NCBI GenBank assembly: GCA_007694185.1
Contig: RECD01000160.1
Location: 1-46,097, forward strand
DNA from: Planctomycetaceae bacterium
Lineage (GTDB): Bacteria; Planctomycetota; Planctomycetia; Pirellulales; Pirellulaceae
Length of the DNA stretch: 46,097 bases
Direction: 5' to 3'
Under the pieces are notes generated by a model, which was not told the origin of the DNA, made no database searches, and saw nothing but the letters and a program-made list of their open reading frames with translations. The position numbers and the translations under genes were made by a program. This document shows, piece by piece, positions 33,593 through 42,356 of this stretch (the first letter of the stretch is position 1; each line of letters opens with the position of its first letter).

Positions 33593-34804
33593 ATGAATTT
33601 GTCGGTTAGTGGTTGGAATTCGAGCGTTCGGGGGCAGCCTTTTGGGTCGGCCCATCGGTTGGGCTGGGGCCTTCCGTCGCGAGTCGTGGCGTGGTGCATG
33701 CTAGCGATGTTGGCATTCTCGCTGGTCCTCATCCTCGGCTGCGGCGGCGACTCTTCGTCGGACGTTTCGCAGTCGCCTTTGTCGGGCAGGCCGGTCGGTG
33801 CGTCAGGTGCGGTTGTTCGGGATGTCGCGGATCGTGGCAACCGCATCGAAGTCGTTGCCACCGTCGGGATGGTTGCCGACGTGGTGCGAAATGTCGGCGG
33901 TGATCATGTGCGTGTCACGCAATTGATGGGTTCGGGTGTCGACCCGCACCTCTACCGGGTGACTCGCGATGACGTGCGAGCGATTTTTGCCGCGGACATC
34001 GTGTTTTCGTCCGGCTGGATGCTGGAAGGAAAATTGTCCGACGCTTTGGATCGGATGGCTCACCGCAGGGTCATCGAGCCTTTGGGCGAGTGGGTTTGGA
34101 AGAACTCGCCGATGGGGCAGACGCTCGGTAGCGAAGTCGACGCGGAATCGACGGACCCGCATGTCTGGATGGACATCGGGCTGTGGGCGGAAGGGGCGTT
34201 GCGGGTCGCGGAAGTGTTGGGGGAGCGACTGCCCCTGCATCGCGACGAGTTCATGTGGCGGGCGTCGAAGTACCGCGAGGAGTTGTTGCAGTTGGATCGC
34301 TGGGGGCGCGAGGTGATGGCGTCGATCCCGCCGGAGCGGCGATTGTTGGTCACGTCGCATGAGGCGTTCGGGCATTTCGCGCGGGCCTACCAGATCGAAG
34401 CGATGGGGGTGCAGGGGTTGGCGACCGATTCAGAAGCCGGGTTGGTGAGGATCAACCGACTCGTCGACCAGATCGTCCGCCGCGGTGTCGGGGCGGTGTT
34501 TGTCGAAAGCAGCGTGCCGCACAAGAGCCTCGAAGCGGTGATCGAGGGGGCCGGTTCGCGGGGCCACGCGGTGCGGATCGGTGGCGAGTTGTATTCGGAC
34601 GCTTGTGGTCCGGAGGGAACTTACGAGGGAACTTACTTCGGCATGATGGATCACAACCTGACGATCGTCGCTCGCGGCTTGGGCGGTTCGGTCCCGCAAG
34701 GCGGTTTTCGTGGAGCCCTGGCCGAAACCGCAGCGAACGACATGCAGACCGTAGCGGGCCCGCCGCTTCCGGTTCGTGCCGCTTTGGCGGGAGGCGTTTT
34801 TTGA
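33593..34804 (+). CDS. mntA: TroA/MntA-type metal-binding lipoprotein (ABC solute-binding)
   Basis: 403 residues from the ATG at 33593; an in-frame GTG at 33554 (with GGAAGG upstream) and two more GTGs are possible starts. A long N-terminal segment ends in the lipobox LILGC (C50), so the mature protein is lipid-anchored. It belongs to the cluster A-I (TroA/PsaA/ZnuA) binding proteins. The four metal ligands can be placed at H119 (GVDPHLY), H190 (TDPHVWMD), H256 (VTSHEAFGHF) and D336 (GELYSDACG). A His third ligand is the TroA form rather than the Glu of PsaA, so Mn, Zn or both are possible; MntR control favours Mn. The His-rich loop of ZnuA is absent. It overlaps the next gene by 4 bp (TTGA). 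Confidence 0.88.
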   Translation: MNLSVSGWNSSVRGQPFGSAHRLGWGLPSRVVAWCMLAMLAFSLVLILGCGGDSSSDVSQSPLSGRPVGASGAVVRDVADRGNRIEVVATVGMVADVVRNVGGDHVRVTQLMGSGVDPHLYRVTRDDVRAIFAADIVFSSGWMLEGKLSDALDRMAHRRVIEPLGEWVWKNSPMGQTLGSEVDAESTDPHVWMDIGLWAEGALRVAEVLGERLPLHRDEFMWRASKYREELLQLDRWGREVMASIPPERRLLVTSHEAFGHFARAYQIEAMGVQGLATDSEAGLVRINRLVDQIVRRGVGAVFVESSVPHKSLEAVIEGAGSRGHAVRIGGELYSDACGPEGTYEGTYFGMMDHNLTIVARGLGGSVPQGGFRGALAETAANDMQTVAGPPLPVRAALAGGVF

Positions 34805-35568
34805 GCGAATTGCCGTTAGCGGTTTCGGGGTTGAGCGTCGCCTACCAAGGTCAGACGGTATTGCGGCGGGTCGACTTCGAACTGCCTGCCGGTTCGTTGA
34901 TGGGCGTCGTCGGCCCCAACGGTGCTGGCAAGAGCACCCTGTTGAAGGCCTGTTTGAACTTGATCCCGACATCCTCAGGAGAGGTTCGGTTTTTCGGCCG
35001 GCCATACCGCGACGTCCGGCATCGGGTCGCCTACATCCCCCAGCGGGAGAGCGTCGATTGGGATTTTCCGGTCCGCGCGGTCGATGTCGTCGCCATGGGG
35101 CTGTACCGGCAAATCGGCTGGTTTCGCCCGGTTCGCAAGCGGCACCTCGATCAGGCCCACGCGGCACTCGCCAAGATGGGGATCGCTGAGTTGGCCGGTC
35201 GCCAGATCGACCAATTGTCCGGCGGGCAACAGCAACGGGTTTTCTTGGCCCGGGCGTTGGTGCAGGGGGCGGATCTGTACCTGATGGACGAGCCGTTCGC
35301 TGCGGTCGACGCGTCAACGGAGCGGGCGATCGTGGAGATCCTGCGAGGGCTGCGGGCGGCGGGGAAAACGGCCGTCGTGATCCATCACGACCTGCAGAGC
35401 GTGCGTGACTACTTCGACCGTGTGCTGTTGCTCAACGGCCGGGTCATCGCCACGGGACCGGTGGAGGAGACCTTCACCGCCGAGAACCTGCAGGCGGCTT
35501 ACCAGGGGCGGTTGGTTGTCCTGGATCGCTTGTCGGAGTCCGGCGTAGCGAAGGCGGTAGGATCGTGA
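34801..35568 (+). CDS. mntB: ABC transporter ATPase for manganese/zinc
   Basis: 255 residues from the TTG at 34801, which overlaps the previous stop as TTGA and has GGGAGG 6 nt upstream; the longer frame to 34603 would lie inside mntA. Nucleotide-binding subunit with Walker A GPNGAGKST, Q-loop YIPQRE, signature LSGGQQQR, Walker B LYLMDEP and H-loop IHHD. The YRQIGWFRPVRKRH segment is typical of TroB/MntB ATPases. It energises import through the two permeases that follow. It overlaps the next gene by 4 bp (GTGA). Confidence 0.93.
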   Translation: MSELPLAVSGLSVAYQGQTVLRRVDFELPAGSLMGVVGPNGAGKSTLLKACLNLIPTSSGEVRFFGRPYRDVRHRVAYIPQRESVDWDFPVRAVDVVAMGLYRQIGWFRPVRKRHLDQAHAALAKMGIAELAGRQIDQLSGGQQQRVFLARALVQGADLYLMDEPFAAVDASTERAIVEILRGLRAAGKTAVVIHHDLQSVRDYFDRVLLLNGRVIATGPVEETFTAENLQAAYQGRLVVLDRLSESGVAKAVGS

Positions 35569-36533
35569 CGCACATCAGCTTGGCAGTGCCGGAAATCGGC
35601 AGCTCTCTGTTGGCAGCGATGGGACGTCTGGGGTTAGGAGATCACAACACCCGAGTCGTCGTCTTCGCGAGCGTGTTGTTGGGGTTGGCGTCTGGCGGGG
35701 TCGGCGTTTTCACGTTGCTGCGGCGACGGGCCTTGATCGGCGACGCGCTCAGCCACGCGATGTTGCCAGGCATCGGCGTGGCATTTCTGATCGGTTCGAC
35801 CTTTGGCGATTTCGGCAAAAACTTGCTGTTGTTGTTGACCGGGGCGTTGGCCAGCGGCCTGTTGGGGGTCTTCACGATCTTGGGGATCCGTCGCTGGAGT
35901 CGGACGCAGGAGGATGCGGCGCTCGGCATCGTGCTGAGTGTTTTTTTCGGGCTGGGGTTGGTGTTGCTCGGGTTGGTGCAGCAGATCGGCGGTGGTCACG
36001 CGGCCGGTTTGGAGTCGTTCATTTATGGAAAAACCGCGTCGATCACGATCCGAGACGCGTTCTGGATCGCGGCGATCTCGGTCCCGGCGCTCGCGCTGGT
36101 GCTGGTCTTGATGAAGGAATGGTCGTTGGTCTGTTTTGACGAGGTTCAAGCCCGGGTTGGCGGTTTGCCGATCGGGATGGTGGATGTCGTGATGATGGGG
36201 GCGGTCGTCGCGGTGTTGGTCGTCGGGTTGCAGGCGGTCGGGGTGATCCTGATGATCGCGTTGCTGGTCATCCCCGCCGCGGCCGCCCGGTTTTGGACAC
36301 AGCGGGTTTCGACGATGGTGCTGATCTCGGCGTTGATCGGCGGCCTCAGCGGCATGGTCGGTTCGTTGGTCAGCGCCGTCGCGGAGGACTGGCCGTCGGG
36401 GGCGACGATCGTGTTGGTCGCGGCATCGATCTTTGGGTTCAGCCTGTTCGCGGGGACGCGTCGGGGGTTGTTCGCCCGCTATCGCGAACGGCAATCCGCG
36501 CGTCGGCAAGCGATCGGTGAGGTGAACGCATGA
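35565..36533 (+). CDS. mntC: Metal ABC transporter permease 1
   Basis: 322 residues; start GTG at 35565 in the GTGA overlap with mntB. ABC-3 family membrane protein with about nine helices, the LLRRRALIGDALSHAMLPGI segment that contacts the ATPase, and GVILMIALLVIPAAAARF near the C-terminal helices. An Arg-rich tail follows. Forms the membrane channel with mntD. Overlaps mntD by 4 bp (ATGA). Confidence 0.92.
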   Translation: MTHISLAVPEIGSSLLAAMGRLGLGDHNTRVVVFASVLLGLASGGVGVFTLLRRRALIGDALSHAMLPGIGVAFLIGSTFGDFGKNLLLLLTGALASGLLGVFTILGIRRWSRTQEDAALGIVLSVFFGLGLVLLGLVQQIGGGHAAGLESFIYGKTASITIRDAFWIAAISVPALALVLVLMKEWSLVCFDEVQARVGGLPIGMVDVVMMGAVVAVLVVGLQAVGVILMIALLVIPAAAARFWTQRVSTMVLISALIGGLSGMVGSLVSAVAEDWPSGATIVLVAASIFGFSLFAGTRRGLFARYRERQSARRQAIGEVNA

Positions 36534-37462
36534 CGCTGTTGGCGTCGGGCGATTGGTTGTGGGCGCTGGACGGCTGGATCGTCGTCGCGGGAATTCTGTG
36601 CGCGGTCTCGGCCGCCTTGGTTGGCAACTTCCTGGTGCTGCGTCGCGAGAGTCTGCTGGGGGATGCCATCAGCCATGCGGTCTTGCCCGGATTGGCGGTC
36701 GCCTTTCTGATCACGGGTAGCCGTCACAGCTTGCCGATGTTCGTCGGCGCCGCGGTGGTCGGGGTGCTGTGCGCGTCGCTGACTCAATGGCTTCGCGATT
36801 CGGGCAAGGTGGACGAGGGGGCCTCGATGGGCGTCGTGTTCACGACGCTGTTTGCGCTCGGTTTGGTCTTGATCGTGAAGGCGGCGGACCGTGTCGATCT
36901 CGACCCCGGCTGCGTGCTCTACGGCGCGATCGAGCTGACGCCGCTGGACACGGTCCGGCTCGGGGCGTTCGACATCCCCCGGGTTGTGCTGGTCTTGTCG
37001 ACCGTCTTGGTTCTCAACCTGGTGTTTGTGGTCGGCTTTTTCAAGGAACTCCGCCTAACGACGTTCGATCCCGGGTTGGCCGATACGTTGGGCTTTCGCA
37101 GCCGCTGGTTGCATCACGCGCTGATGGTGTTGGTCGCGGTCACGGCGGTCGCCAGTTTCGAAAGTGTCGGCAACATCTTGGTGGTGGCGATGTTCATCGT
37201 GCCGCCTGCGACGGCGAGGTTGCTGACCGATTCGCTGGGACGCATGGTTTGGCTCAGCAGCGGTTTTGCGGCTGCCGCCGCGGTGTTGGGGCATTGGGCG
37301 GCGATCACGGTGCCGGGCTGGTTTGGGTTCGGCAGCACCACGACGGCCGGCATGATGGCGGTCATGACAGGCTGTTTTTTCTTCCTCGCGATGGGGCTGG
37401 CGCCGTGGCGACGGCGGATGGGCCGGCGGACATCTGATCAGGTTGCCGATTCCGCTCCGTGA
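36530..37462 (+). CDS. mntD: Metal ABC transporter permease 2
   Basis: 310 residues; ATG at 36530 in the ATGA overlap with mntC. Second ABC-3 family permease, paralogous to mntC: VLRRESLLGDAISHAVLPGL at the same place, and NILVVAMFIVPPATARLL near the C-terminus. Two different permeases with one ATPase and one binding protein is the TroABCD/MntABCD arrangement. It runs 25 bp into the 3' end of the convergent queG gene, so the two messages have complementary 3' ends. Confidence 0.92.
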   Translation: MTLLASGDWLWALDGWIVVAGILCAVSAALVGNFLVLRRESLLGDAISHAVLPGLAVAFLITGSRHSLPMFVGAAVVGVLCASLTQWLRDSGKVDEGASMGVVFTTLFALGLVLIVKAADRVDLDPGCVLYGAIELTPLDTVRLGAFDIPRVVLVLSTVLVLNLVFVVGFFKELRLTTFDPGLADTLGFRSRWLHHALMVLVAVTAVASFESVGNILVVAMFIVPPATARLLTDSLGRMVWLSSGFAAAAAVLGHWAAITVPGWFGFGSTTTAGMMAVMTGCFFFLAMGLAPWRRRMGRRTSDQVADSAP

Positions 37463-38685
37463 CCGAGCACGGTTTCGATTTCGTGTCGGACCTGCGGGTC
37501 GGTTTCAACAAGCAGGCGGGAAGCGATCGCCTCACGGTGGCCACCGATTTCGCCGAGTGCCCAAGCGACGGCACCGCGGATCAGCGGTTCGGTATCATCC
37601 AGCAGCCGAACGAGCGCGGGAGCCGCGGCGGGGTTCCGCGCGTTTCCGGCGCAGATGGCGGCGTTCCGTAGGATCCCGCGTCGCCGCGGCCGCCACAGTG
37701 GACTGGCACGGAACCGGTCTCGGAACCCCGCTTCATCGAGTGACAAAAGATCAACCAGCTCGATCGGGTCTCGCTCCGGTCGGGGCAACAATTCGGGGTC
37801 GGTGGGCGGCGGTCCGACGGGGCTGTCCGCGGCGTTCGCTGAGGCAGCTCCAAGTCGCTTCGCCGCGTGTTCGTTCCAGGGACAAACCTCTTGGCAGATG
37901 TCGCAGCCGAACAGCCAATCGCCGATCCCGGCTCGCAGTTCTCGTGGGATCGGGCCGCGATGTTCGATCGTCAGGTAGCTGATGCAGCGGCGGGAATCGA
38001 CCACTCCCGGAGCCGCGAAGGCAGCGGTGGGGCAAGCGTCGAGGCAGCGGGTGCAGGTGCCGCAGTGGCCCGTCGTCTGAGCTTGCGACGGCGGGAGTTC
38101 GAGCGTCGTCAGCAGGCAGGCTAGGAAGAAGTAGCTGCCCCGCTGACGATTCAGCAGCAGCGAATTTTTGCCGGCCCAGCCGAGCCCCGCCAACTGCGCG
38201 AACTCGCGTTCCATCAGCGGCGCCGAATCGACGACGCCACGGGCGTTGGCACCCGGGCAGGCCCGACGGATCGTCTCCCGGAGGCGTTTTAGCTTGGGGT
38301 GGATCAGGTCGTGGTAGTCGGCGGCCCCCCAGGCGTAGCGAGCGATTCTTCCGGTCACGGGCGGCGCGCCCGGCTCGGTGCCCCCGCCGGAAATATCGCT
38401 TTCGGGTGGAACCGTTCGCGGCCGATTCGCATAGGGATAGGTAAGCACGATCAGGCTGCGGGCGTCGGCCAACACCTGACCGGGATCGGCATAGGCGGCC
38501 AACCGATCCTGAAAGTAAGCCATCTCGGCCGCGTACCCGGCTTCGATCCAGGGGATGAGGCGATGGAAGCCTTCGGGGGTGACGGCCGGGGCGATCCCGA
38601 ACAGATCGAACCCCAGGTCACGGGCTTGTTTCGTGAGCGTCTCGACGAGGTCAGCGGGCGGTCGGTTCGGCGCGCGGCTTGTCAC
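37438..38685 (-). CDS. queG: Epoxyqueuosine reductase QueG
   Basis: 415 residues, GTG start at 38685, 18 bp after the previous stop. A cobalamin-dependent enzyme that reduces epoxyqueuosine to queuosine in tRNA. N-terminal cobalamin-binding reductase-like domain with VDSAPLMERE (general acid D153) and GWAGKNSLL. Two 4Fe-4S cluster motifs are visible: CGTCTRCLDACP (C208, C211, C214, C218) and CDICQEVCPWN (C261, C264, C268), with C234 likely completing one cluster. The last 70 residues are HEAT-like repeats (ALVRLLDDTEPLIRGAVAWALG) that probably bind tRNA. The other queuosine genes are not in the window. Confidence 0.95.
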   Translation of the reverse strand: MTSRAPNRPPADLVETLTKQARDLGFDLFGIAPAVTPEGFHRLIPWIEAGYAAEMAYFQDRLAAYADPGQVLADARSLIVLTYPYANRPRTVPPESDISGGGTEPGAPPVTGRIARYAWGAADYHDLIHPKLKRLRETIRRACPGANARGVVDSAPLMEREFAQLAGLGWAGKNSLLLNRQRGSYFFLACLLTTLELPPSQAQTTGHCGTCTRCLDACPTAAFAAPGVVDSRRCISYLTIEHRGPIPRELRAGIGDWLFGCDICQEVCPWNEHAAKRLGAASANAADSPVGPPPTDPELLPRPERDPIELVDLLSLDEAGFRDRFRASPLWRPRRRGILRNAAICAGNARNPAAAPALVRLLDDTEPLIRGAVAWALGEIGGHREAIASRLLVETDPQVRHEIETVLGHGAESAT

Positions 38686-38703
38686 GTGCGGGCTGGTGGC
38701 TCG

Positions 38704-39129
38704 TCAGAGGAGGTCGGGCGGGGCGGGATCGCCCAGTTCGATGCCGATTTCGTCCAACTCGAGCGCTCGCAGGCGTTCTCGATCGAGCGGGCTGCTGGGT
38801 GCGTCCGGGGCGAATTCGTCGCGAGGCTGCGATCCGTCTCTCGGCGGCTCGGCAGGCATCGACAGGATGCCGTCGCCGGGCGACCGGGCGGCCTCTTCCA
38901 TGCGGAGTTCGGAACGGGGCGACATGGCAGCCGTGGAGGCGCCGCCAGGATCGAAAATGCTGCCGACCCGCCCTCCGTCGCGCCGGGTTCGCTGCCAGGC
39001 GCCACCGTAGGTCGGGTAGTCGAGGTCGCCCGCATCGGACGGCAGGACACACCCCAACGGGGTGACCAAGGCGGCGAGCAGCAGACCTGACAACGCACGG
39101 TCGACGATAGCAGAACGTGTTGGACGCAT
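38704..39129 (-). CDS. Small hypothetical secreted/lipoprotein
   Basis: 141 residues from the ATG at 39129, with GAGG about 11 nt upstream; the open frame reaches 39198. A hydrophobic segment (ALSGLLLAALVTPLGC) looks like a signal peptide ending in a non-standard lipobox (PLGC). The rest is Gly/Pro/Asp/Arg-rich with short repeats of Pro-Ser and a C-terminal acidic helix (RLRALELDEIGIELGDPAPPDLL). I recognise no family. The place between gyrA and queG on the same strand and normal codon bias support it as real. Function unknown. Confidence 0.5.
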   Translation of the reverse strand: MRPTRSAIVDRALSGLLLAALVTPLGCVLPSDAGDLDYPTYGGAWQRTRRDGGRVGSIFDPGGASTAAMSPRSELRMEEAARSPGDGILSMPAEPPRDGSQPRDEFAPDAPSSPLDRERLRALELDEIGIELGDPAPPDLL

Positions 39130-39173
39130 GTTAATCCGAACCTCGGCTAGCCCCGGGTGGGTCGATGATCCAC

Positions 39174-39191
39174 GGCCAGCCGCGGCTGGCC
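39174..39191. other. Perfect 18-bp palindrome between gyrA and the lipoprotein gene
   Basis: GGCCAGCCGCGGCTGGCC reads the same on both strands. A minus-strand TAAAGT at 39206-39201 could be a -10, which would put the transcript start next to the palindrome. It could be an operator, a leader hairpin, or a hairpin ending gyrA about 87 nt past its stop; no U-run follows. Confidence 0.45.
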
Positions 39192-39277
39192 CGTACACCG
39201 ACTTTATCGGTTGTCGGGGGCGGGGGCTTGAGGTCGGGTTTGCCGCCGGGCCGAGATTGGCTCAAGTTTTCAGCCGA

Positions 39278-42031
39278 TCACGGTTCGATCACCGGTTCCG
39301 GCGGGGCGATCAGCTCCTCTTCGGCCGATTCCTCAGGCGGAACCCGGACGACGGCGATCAATTGGTCGCCCTCGTCGACGTTCATGATCCGGACGCCCTG
39401 CGTGTTGCGGCCGATGATGTTGATATCGACCGCCTTGATCCGCTGGATTTTTCCCTTGGCGGTCATCAGGAAAATTTCGTCATCGTCGTTCACCCGGGTG
39501 ATCGCGATCACCGGCCCGTTGCGATTGCTGGTCCGGATGTCACGCACGCCTTTGCCGCCACGGCGTTGGGTGCGATAGCGAGCGGAACTCGAGCGTCCTT
39601 CGTCGGTCGCGTCTTCTTCCGGCTCGGACGGACTGTCCGATTCTTCTTCGGGGATCGCGTTGGGCCCGAAGAAGGTCCGTTTGCCAAATCCCTTTTCGCA
39701 AACGGTCAACAGCGTGGCGTCGGGGTCGGCGACGACCATGCCGACAAGCGAGTCGCCTTTGCTAAGCCGGATGCCGCGTACGCCCGACGTGTTGCGGCCC
39801 ATCGGTCGGGCGTCGCTCTCGTTGAAGCGGATCGCCATGCCGCCGGCCGTGACCAAGACGACTTCGCTTTCGGGCCCGACCACGGCGGCGTCGACCAGGG
39901 CGTCCCCGTCACGCAGCTTGATCGCGATGATGCCGCCCTTTTTCGGCCGGCTGTACTGCTCCAACGGGGTCTTCTTGATCAGCCCGTCGGTGGTGGCCAT
40001 CATCACGAAGTGGCCGGGCTGATTGAAGTCACGGACCGCCAAGCACTGGGCGATCTGCTCACCCGGCTCGAGATTCAGCAGGTTGACGATCGCGCGACCT
40101 TTGCTGTCACGCCCGAGTTGGGGCAGGTCATAAACCTTTTGCCAGCGGACCTTGCCGGTGGTCGTCAGGAACAGCAGGTAGGCATGGGTGCTGGCGACGA
40201 ACAGGTGTTGAATCGGGTCGTCTTCGTCAGCTTTCGCCCCTTTCAAGCCTTTGCCACCCCGTCGCTGGGTGTTGTAGAGGCTGGAGGGTGTCCGCTTGAT
40301 GTACCCGCGGTGGCTGATCGAGACGACCATCGTCTCCTCGGTGATCAGGTCCTCAAGGTCGATGTTGCCGAGTTCTTCGTGACTGATTTCGGTCCGGCGT
40401 TTGTCGCCGAAACGGCGTTTCATATCTTCCAGGTCATCCCGGATGATCCTGTTGATCCGCGACTGGTCCGCGAGGATGTCGAGGTAATCGGCGATCTCGA
40501 CCAGCAACTGGGCGTGTTCGTCCGCCAGTTTTTCCTGCTCGAGATTGACCAATTGGCCGAGCGTCATTCGCAGGATCGCGTCGGCCTGGACGCTGGTTAG
40601 CGTGTAGCTTTCCGCTACCCCACCTCGCTGGTCGACGAAATCGGTGTAACCGGCGTCGCCCAACGCCCGTTGCATCAGGGCGGCGGGGCAGGCGATCGCC
40701 ATGATCCCCTGCTTGGCTTCGGGCTGCGTACGGCTGGCTCGGATCGTCCGAATCACCTCATCGATGTTGGCCAGTGCGAGCAGCAGGCCTTCGACGGTGT
40801 GCTTGCGGCGCCGGGCCCGGGCGAGCAGAAATTGGGTCCGGCGGCGGATCACCGTCACGCGGTGCCGAATGAACTCTTGCAGCAATTCCTTCAGCGACAG
40901 CTCTCGCGGCTTGCCGTCGACCAACGCCAGCAGGATCACGGAGAAGGTGTCTTGGAGCGGCGAGAACTGATAGAGCTGGTTCAGGACCACGTCCGGATCG
41001 GCATCCCGCTTGAGCTCGATCACCAGGCGGACCGGCTCCTTCAGATCGCTCTCGTCGCGGATCGCCGAGATCCCCTTGATCTTCTCGCCGTTTACCAGCG
41101 CGGCGATCTTCTCAATCACCCGATCGCGGTATTGTTGGAACGGGATCTCGGTGACGACGATCCGTGAACGGTTCCCGCGGAGTTCCTCGATCGCCGCCCG
41201 CGCCCGGACCACGACCGTGCTGCGGCCGGTCAGGTACCCGCGACGGATTCCCGCTCGGCCGCAGATGATCCCGCCGGTCGGAAAATCCGGACCGGGGACG
41301 ATCTGCATCAATTCTTCGATCGAGACATCGGGGTCGTCGATCAGCCGGATCAGTGCGTCGCAGACCTCGTTCGGGTTATGCGGCGGGATGCTGGTCGCCA
41401 TCCCGACCGCGATGCCGCTGGCACCGTTGATCAGCAGGTTGGGGAAACGGCTCGGTAGCACGGTCGGTTCGGTCCGGACCTCGTCGTAGGTCGGGATGTA
41501 GTCGACCGTGTCGAGCTTCAGGTCGTCCAGCATGTTGGCGGCGACGGCGCTGAGTCGGGCTTCGGTGTACCGCATGGCCGCCGGCGGCAGACCGGCGATG
41601 CTGCCGAAGTTCCCCTGCTTGTCGATCAGCAGGCTCCGCATGTTCCATTCCTGCGCCATCCGGACCAGCGTCGGATAGATCACACTTTCGCCGTGCGGGT
41701 GATAATTACCCGACGTGTCGCCCGAGATCTTCGCGCACTTGACCCGTTTGGAGCCCGGACCGAGGTTCAGGTCATTCATCGCCACCAGGATCCGCCGCTG
41801 ACTCGGCTTCAGCCCGTCGCGGACGTCCGGCAGAGCTCGGCTGACGATCACGCTCATCGCGTAAGTCAGGTAGCTGTTCCGCAGTTCTTCCTCGATCGGT
41901 AAATCGAGCATTCGCAGCGCCCCGGCGCCACGATACGGGCGGGAGTCGCCATCTCCGGAGGAACCACCGGGGGTGTCTTCGGGGCCAAAGCCGGAACCGG
42001 GAGGCAGGTTGGAGTCGCCGTCGGATGACAA
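39278..42031 (-). CDS. gyrA: DNA gyrase subunit A
   Basis: 917 residues from a TTG at 42031 with an AAGGAA ribosome-binding site 5 nt upstream; the open frame to 42298 is mostly unlike a protein N-terminus. A Gly/Ser/Asp-rich 40-residue extension precedes [21 protein letters not shown]. The breakage-reunion domain has the catalytic Tyr in [10 protein letters not shown] (Y155). At the quinolone pocket, [10 protein letters not shown] gives Ser at the E. coli S83 position and Pro at D87. The C-terminal DNA-wrapping beta-pinwheel has a perfect GyrA box QRRGGKG at 589-595 and a second perfect copy at 822-828, after an acidic insert. gyrB is not adjacent. It marks GyrA rather than ParC by the first box. 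Confidence 0.97.
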   Translation of the reverse strand: MSSDGDSNLPPGSGFGPEDTPGGSSGDGDSRPYRGAGALRMLDLPIEEELRNSYLTYAMSVIVSRALPDVRDGLKPSQRRILVAMNDLNLGPGSKRVKCAKISGDTSGNYHPHGESVIYPTLVRMAQEWNMRSLLIDKQGNFGSIAGLPPAAMRYTEARLSAVAANMLDDLKLDTVDYIPTYDEVRTEPTVLPSRFPNLLINGASGIAVGMATSIPPHNPNEVCDALIRLIDDPDVSIEELMQIVPGPDFPTGGIICGRAGIRRGYLTGRSTVVVRARAAIEELRGNRSRIVVTEIPFQQYRDRVIEKIAALVNGEKIKGISAIRDESDLKEPVRLVIELKRDADPDVVLNQLYQFSPLQDTFSVILLALVDGKPRELSLKELLQEFIRHRVTVIRRRTQFLLARARRRKHTVEGLLLALANIDEVIRTIRASRTQPEAKQGIMAIACPAALMQRALGDAGYTDFVDQRGGVAESYTLTSVQADAILRMTLGQLVNLEQEKLADEHAQLLVEIADYLDILADQSRINRIIRDDLEDMKRRFGDKRRTEISHEELGNIDLEDLITEETMVVSISHRGYIKRTPSSLYNTQRRGGKGLKGAKADEDDPIQHLFVASTHAYLLFLTTTGKVRWQKVYDLPQLGRDSKGRAIVNLLNLEPGEQIAQCLAVRDFNQPGHFVMMATTDGLIKKTPLEQYSRPKKGGIIAIKLRDGDALVDAAVVGPESEVVLVTAGGMAIRFNESDARPMGRNTSGVRGIRLSKGDSLVGMVVADPDATLLTVCEKGFGKRTFFGPNAIPEEESDSPSEPEEDATDEGRSSSARYRTQRRGGKGVRDIRTSNRNGPVIAITRVNDDDEIFLMTAKGKIQRIKAVDINIIGRNTQGVRIMNVDEGDQLIAVVRVPPEESAEEELIAPPEPVIEP

Positions 42032-42356
42032 GGGATTTCCTTGGGTGCAGGGGCCATGGTCGGGCAGGATTCGCCCTCCGTGGAACCGCAACAATTTATC
42101 GTTTTCCCCCCCCGAACACAACCGGACACCGCCCCGGCAGCGATCGCATAAAGCATTGTCAGCATGCGACTTAGGGAACGATCGCCAGCGGCCCTTGAGC
42201 CGGGATGCGGGAAGCCCCGAGCGGATCAGCAGGCCGGTCCGCGAATCGGTCACCGAACCGGACCTGGGTCCGCCAGCGGGTGTCACGGGTCGAAGCACTC
42301 ACGGGCTGCCCCGGGGAAGGTACCCAAACGCAGACGGCTGGGTTACGCTGCGATCC
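42032..42356. other. 325-bp divergent promoter region, gyrA / UvrD-family helicase
   Basis: No gene is seen here. For gyrA, a candidate promoter on the minus strand is TTGTGT (42121-42116), a 17-bp spacer and TAAATT (42098-42093); the spacer contains an eight-base C/G run (42106-42113). No clear promoter for the helicase gene was found near its start. Open frames that cross the region are upstream extensions of the two genes and are not supported. Confidence 0.4.
42037..42042 (-). promoter_or_regulatory. Ribosome-binding site deciding the TTG start of gyrA
   Basis: AAGGAA on the minus strand, 5 nt before TTG at 42031. No equally good site precedes the in-frame ATG of MLDLP, which lies 40 codons further on. 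Confidence 0.6.

Noticed and set aside
39062-40600. A 512-residue plus-strand frame across the 3' half of gyrA
   Set aside because: It lies antisense to a clearly conserved gyrA and has no recognisable domain; long antisense frames are common in GC-rich coding DNA.
42032-42298. N-terminal extension of gyrA up to 42298
   Set aside because: The added 89 residues are not gyrase-like, and the TTG at 42031 has a good ribosome-binding site.
41973-42356. 128-codon N-terminal extension of the helicase
   Set aside because: It would overlap gyrA, and the sequence has no helicase feature; the ATG at 42357 gives the usual N-terminus.
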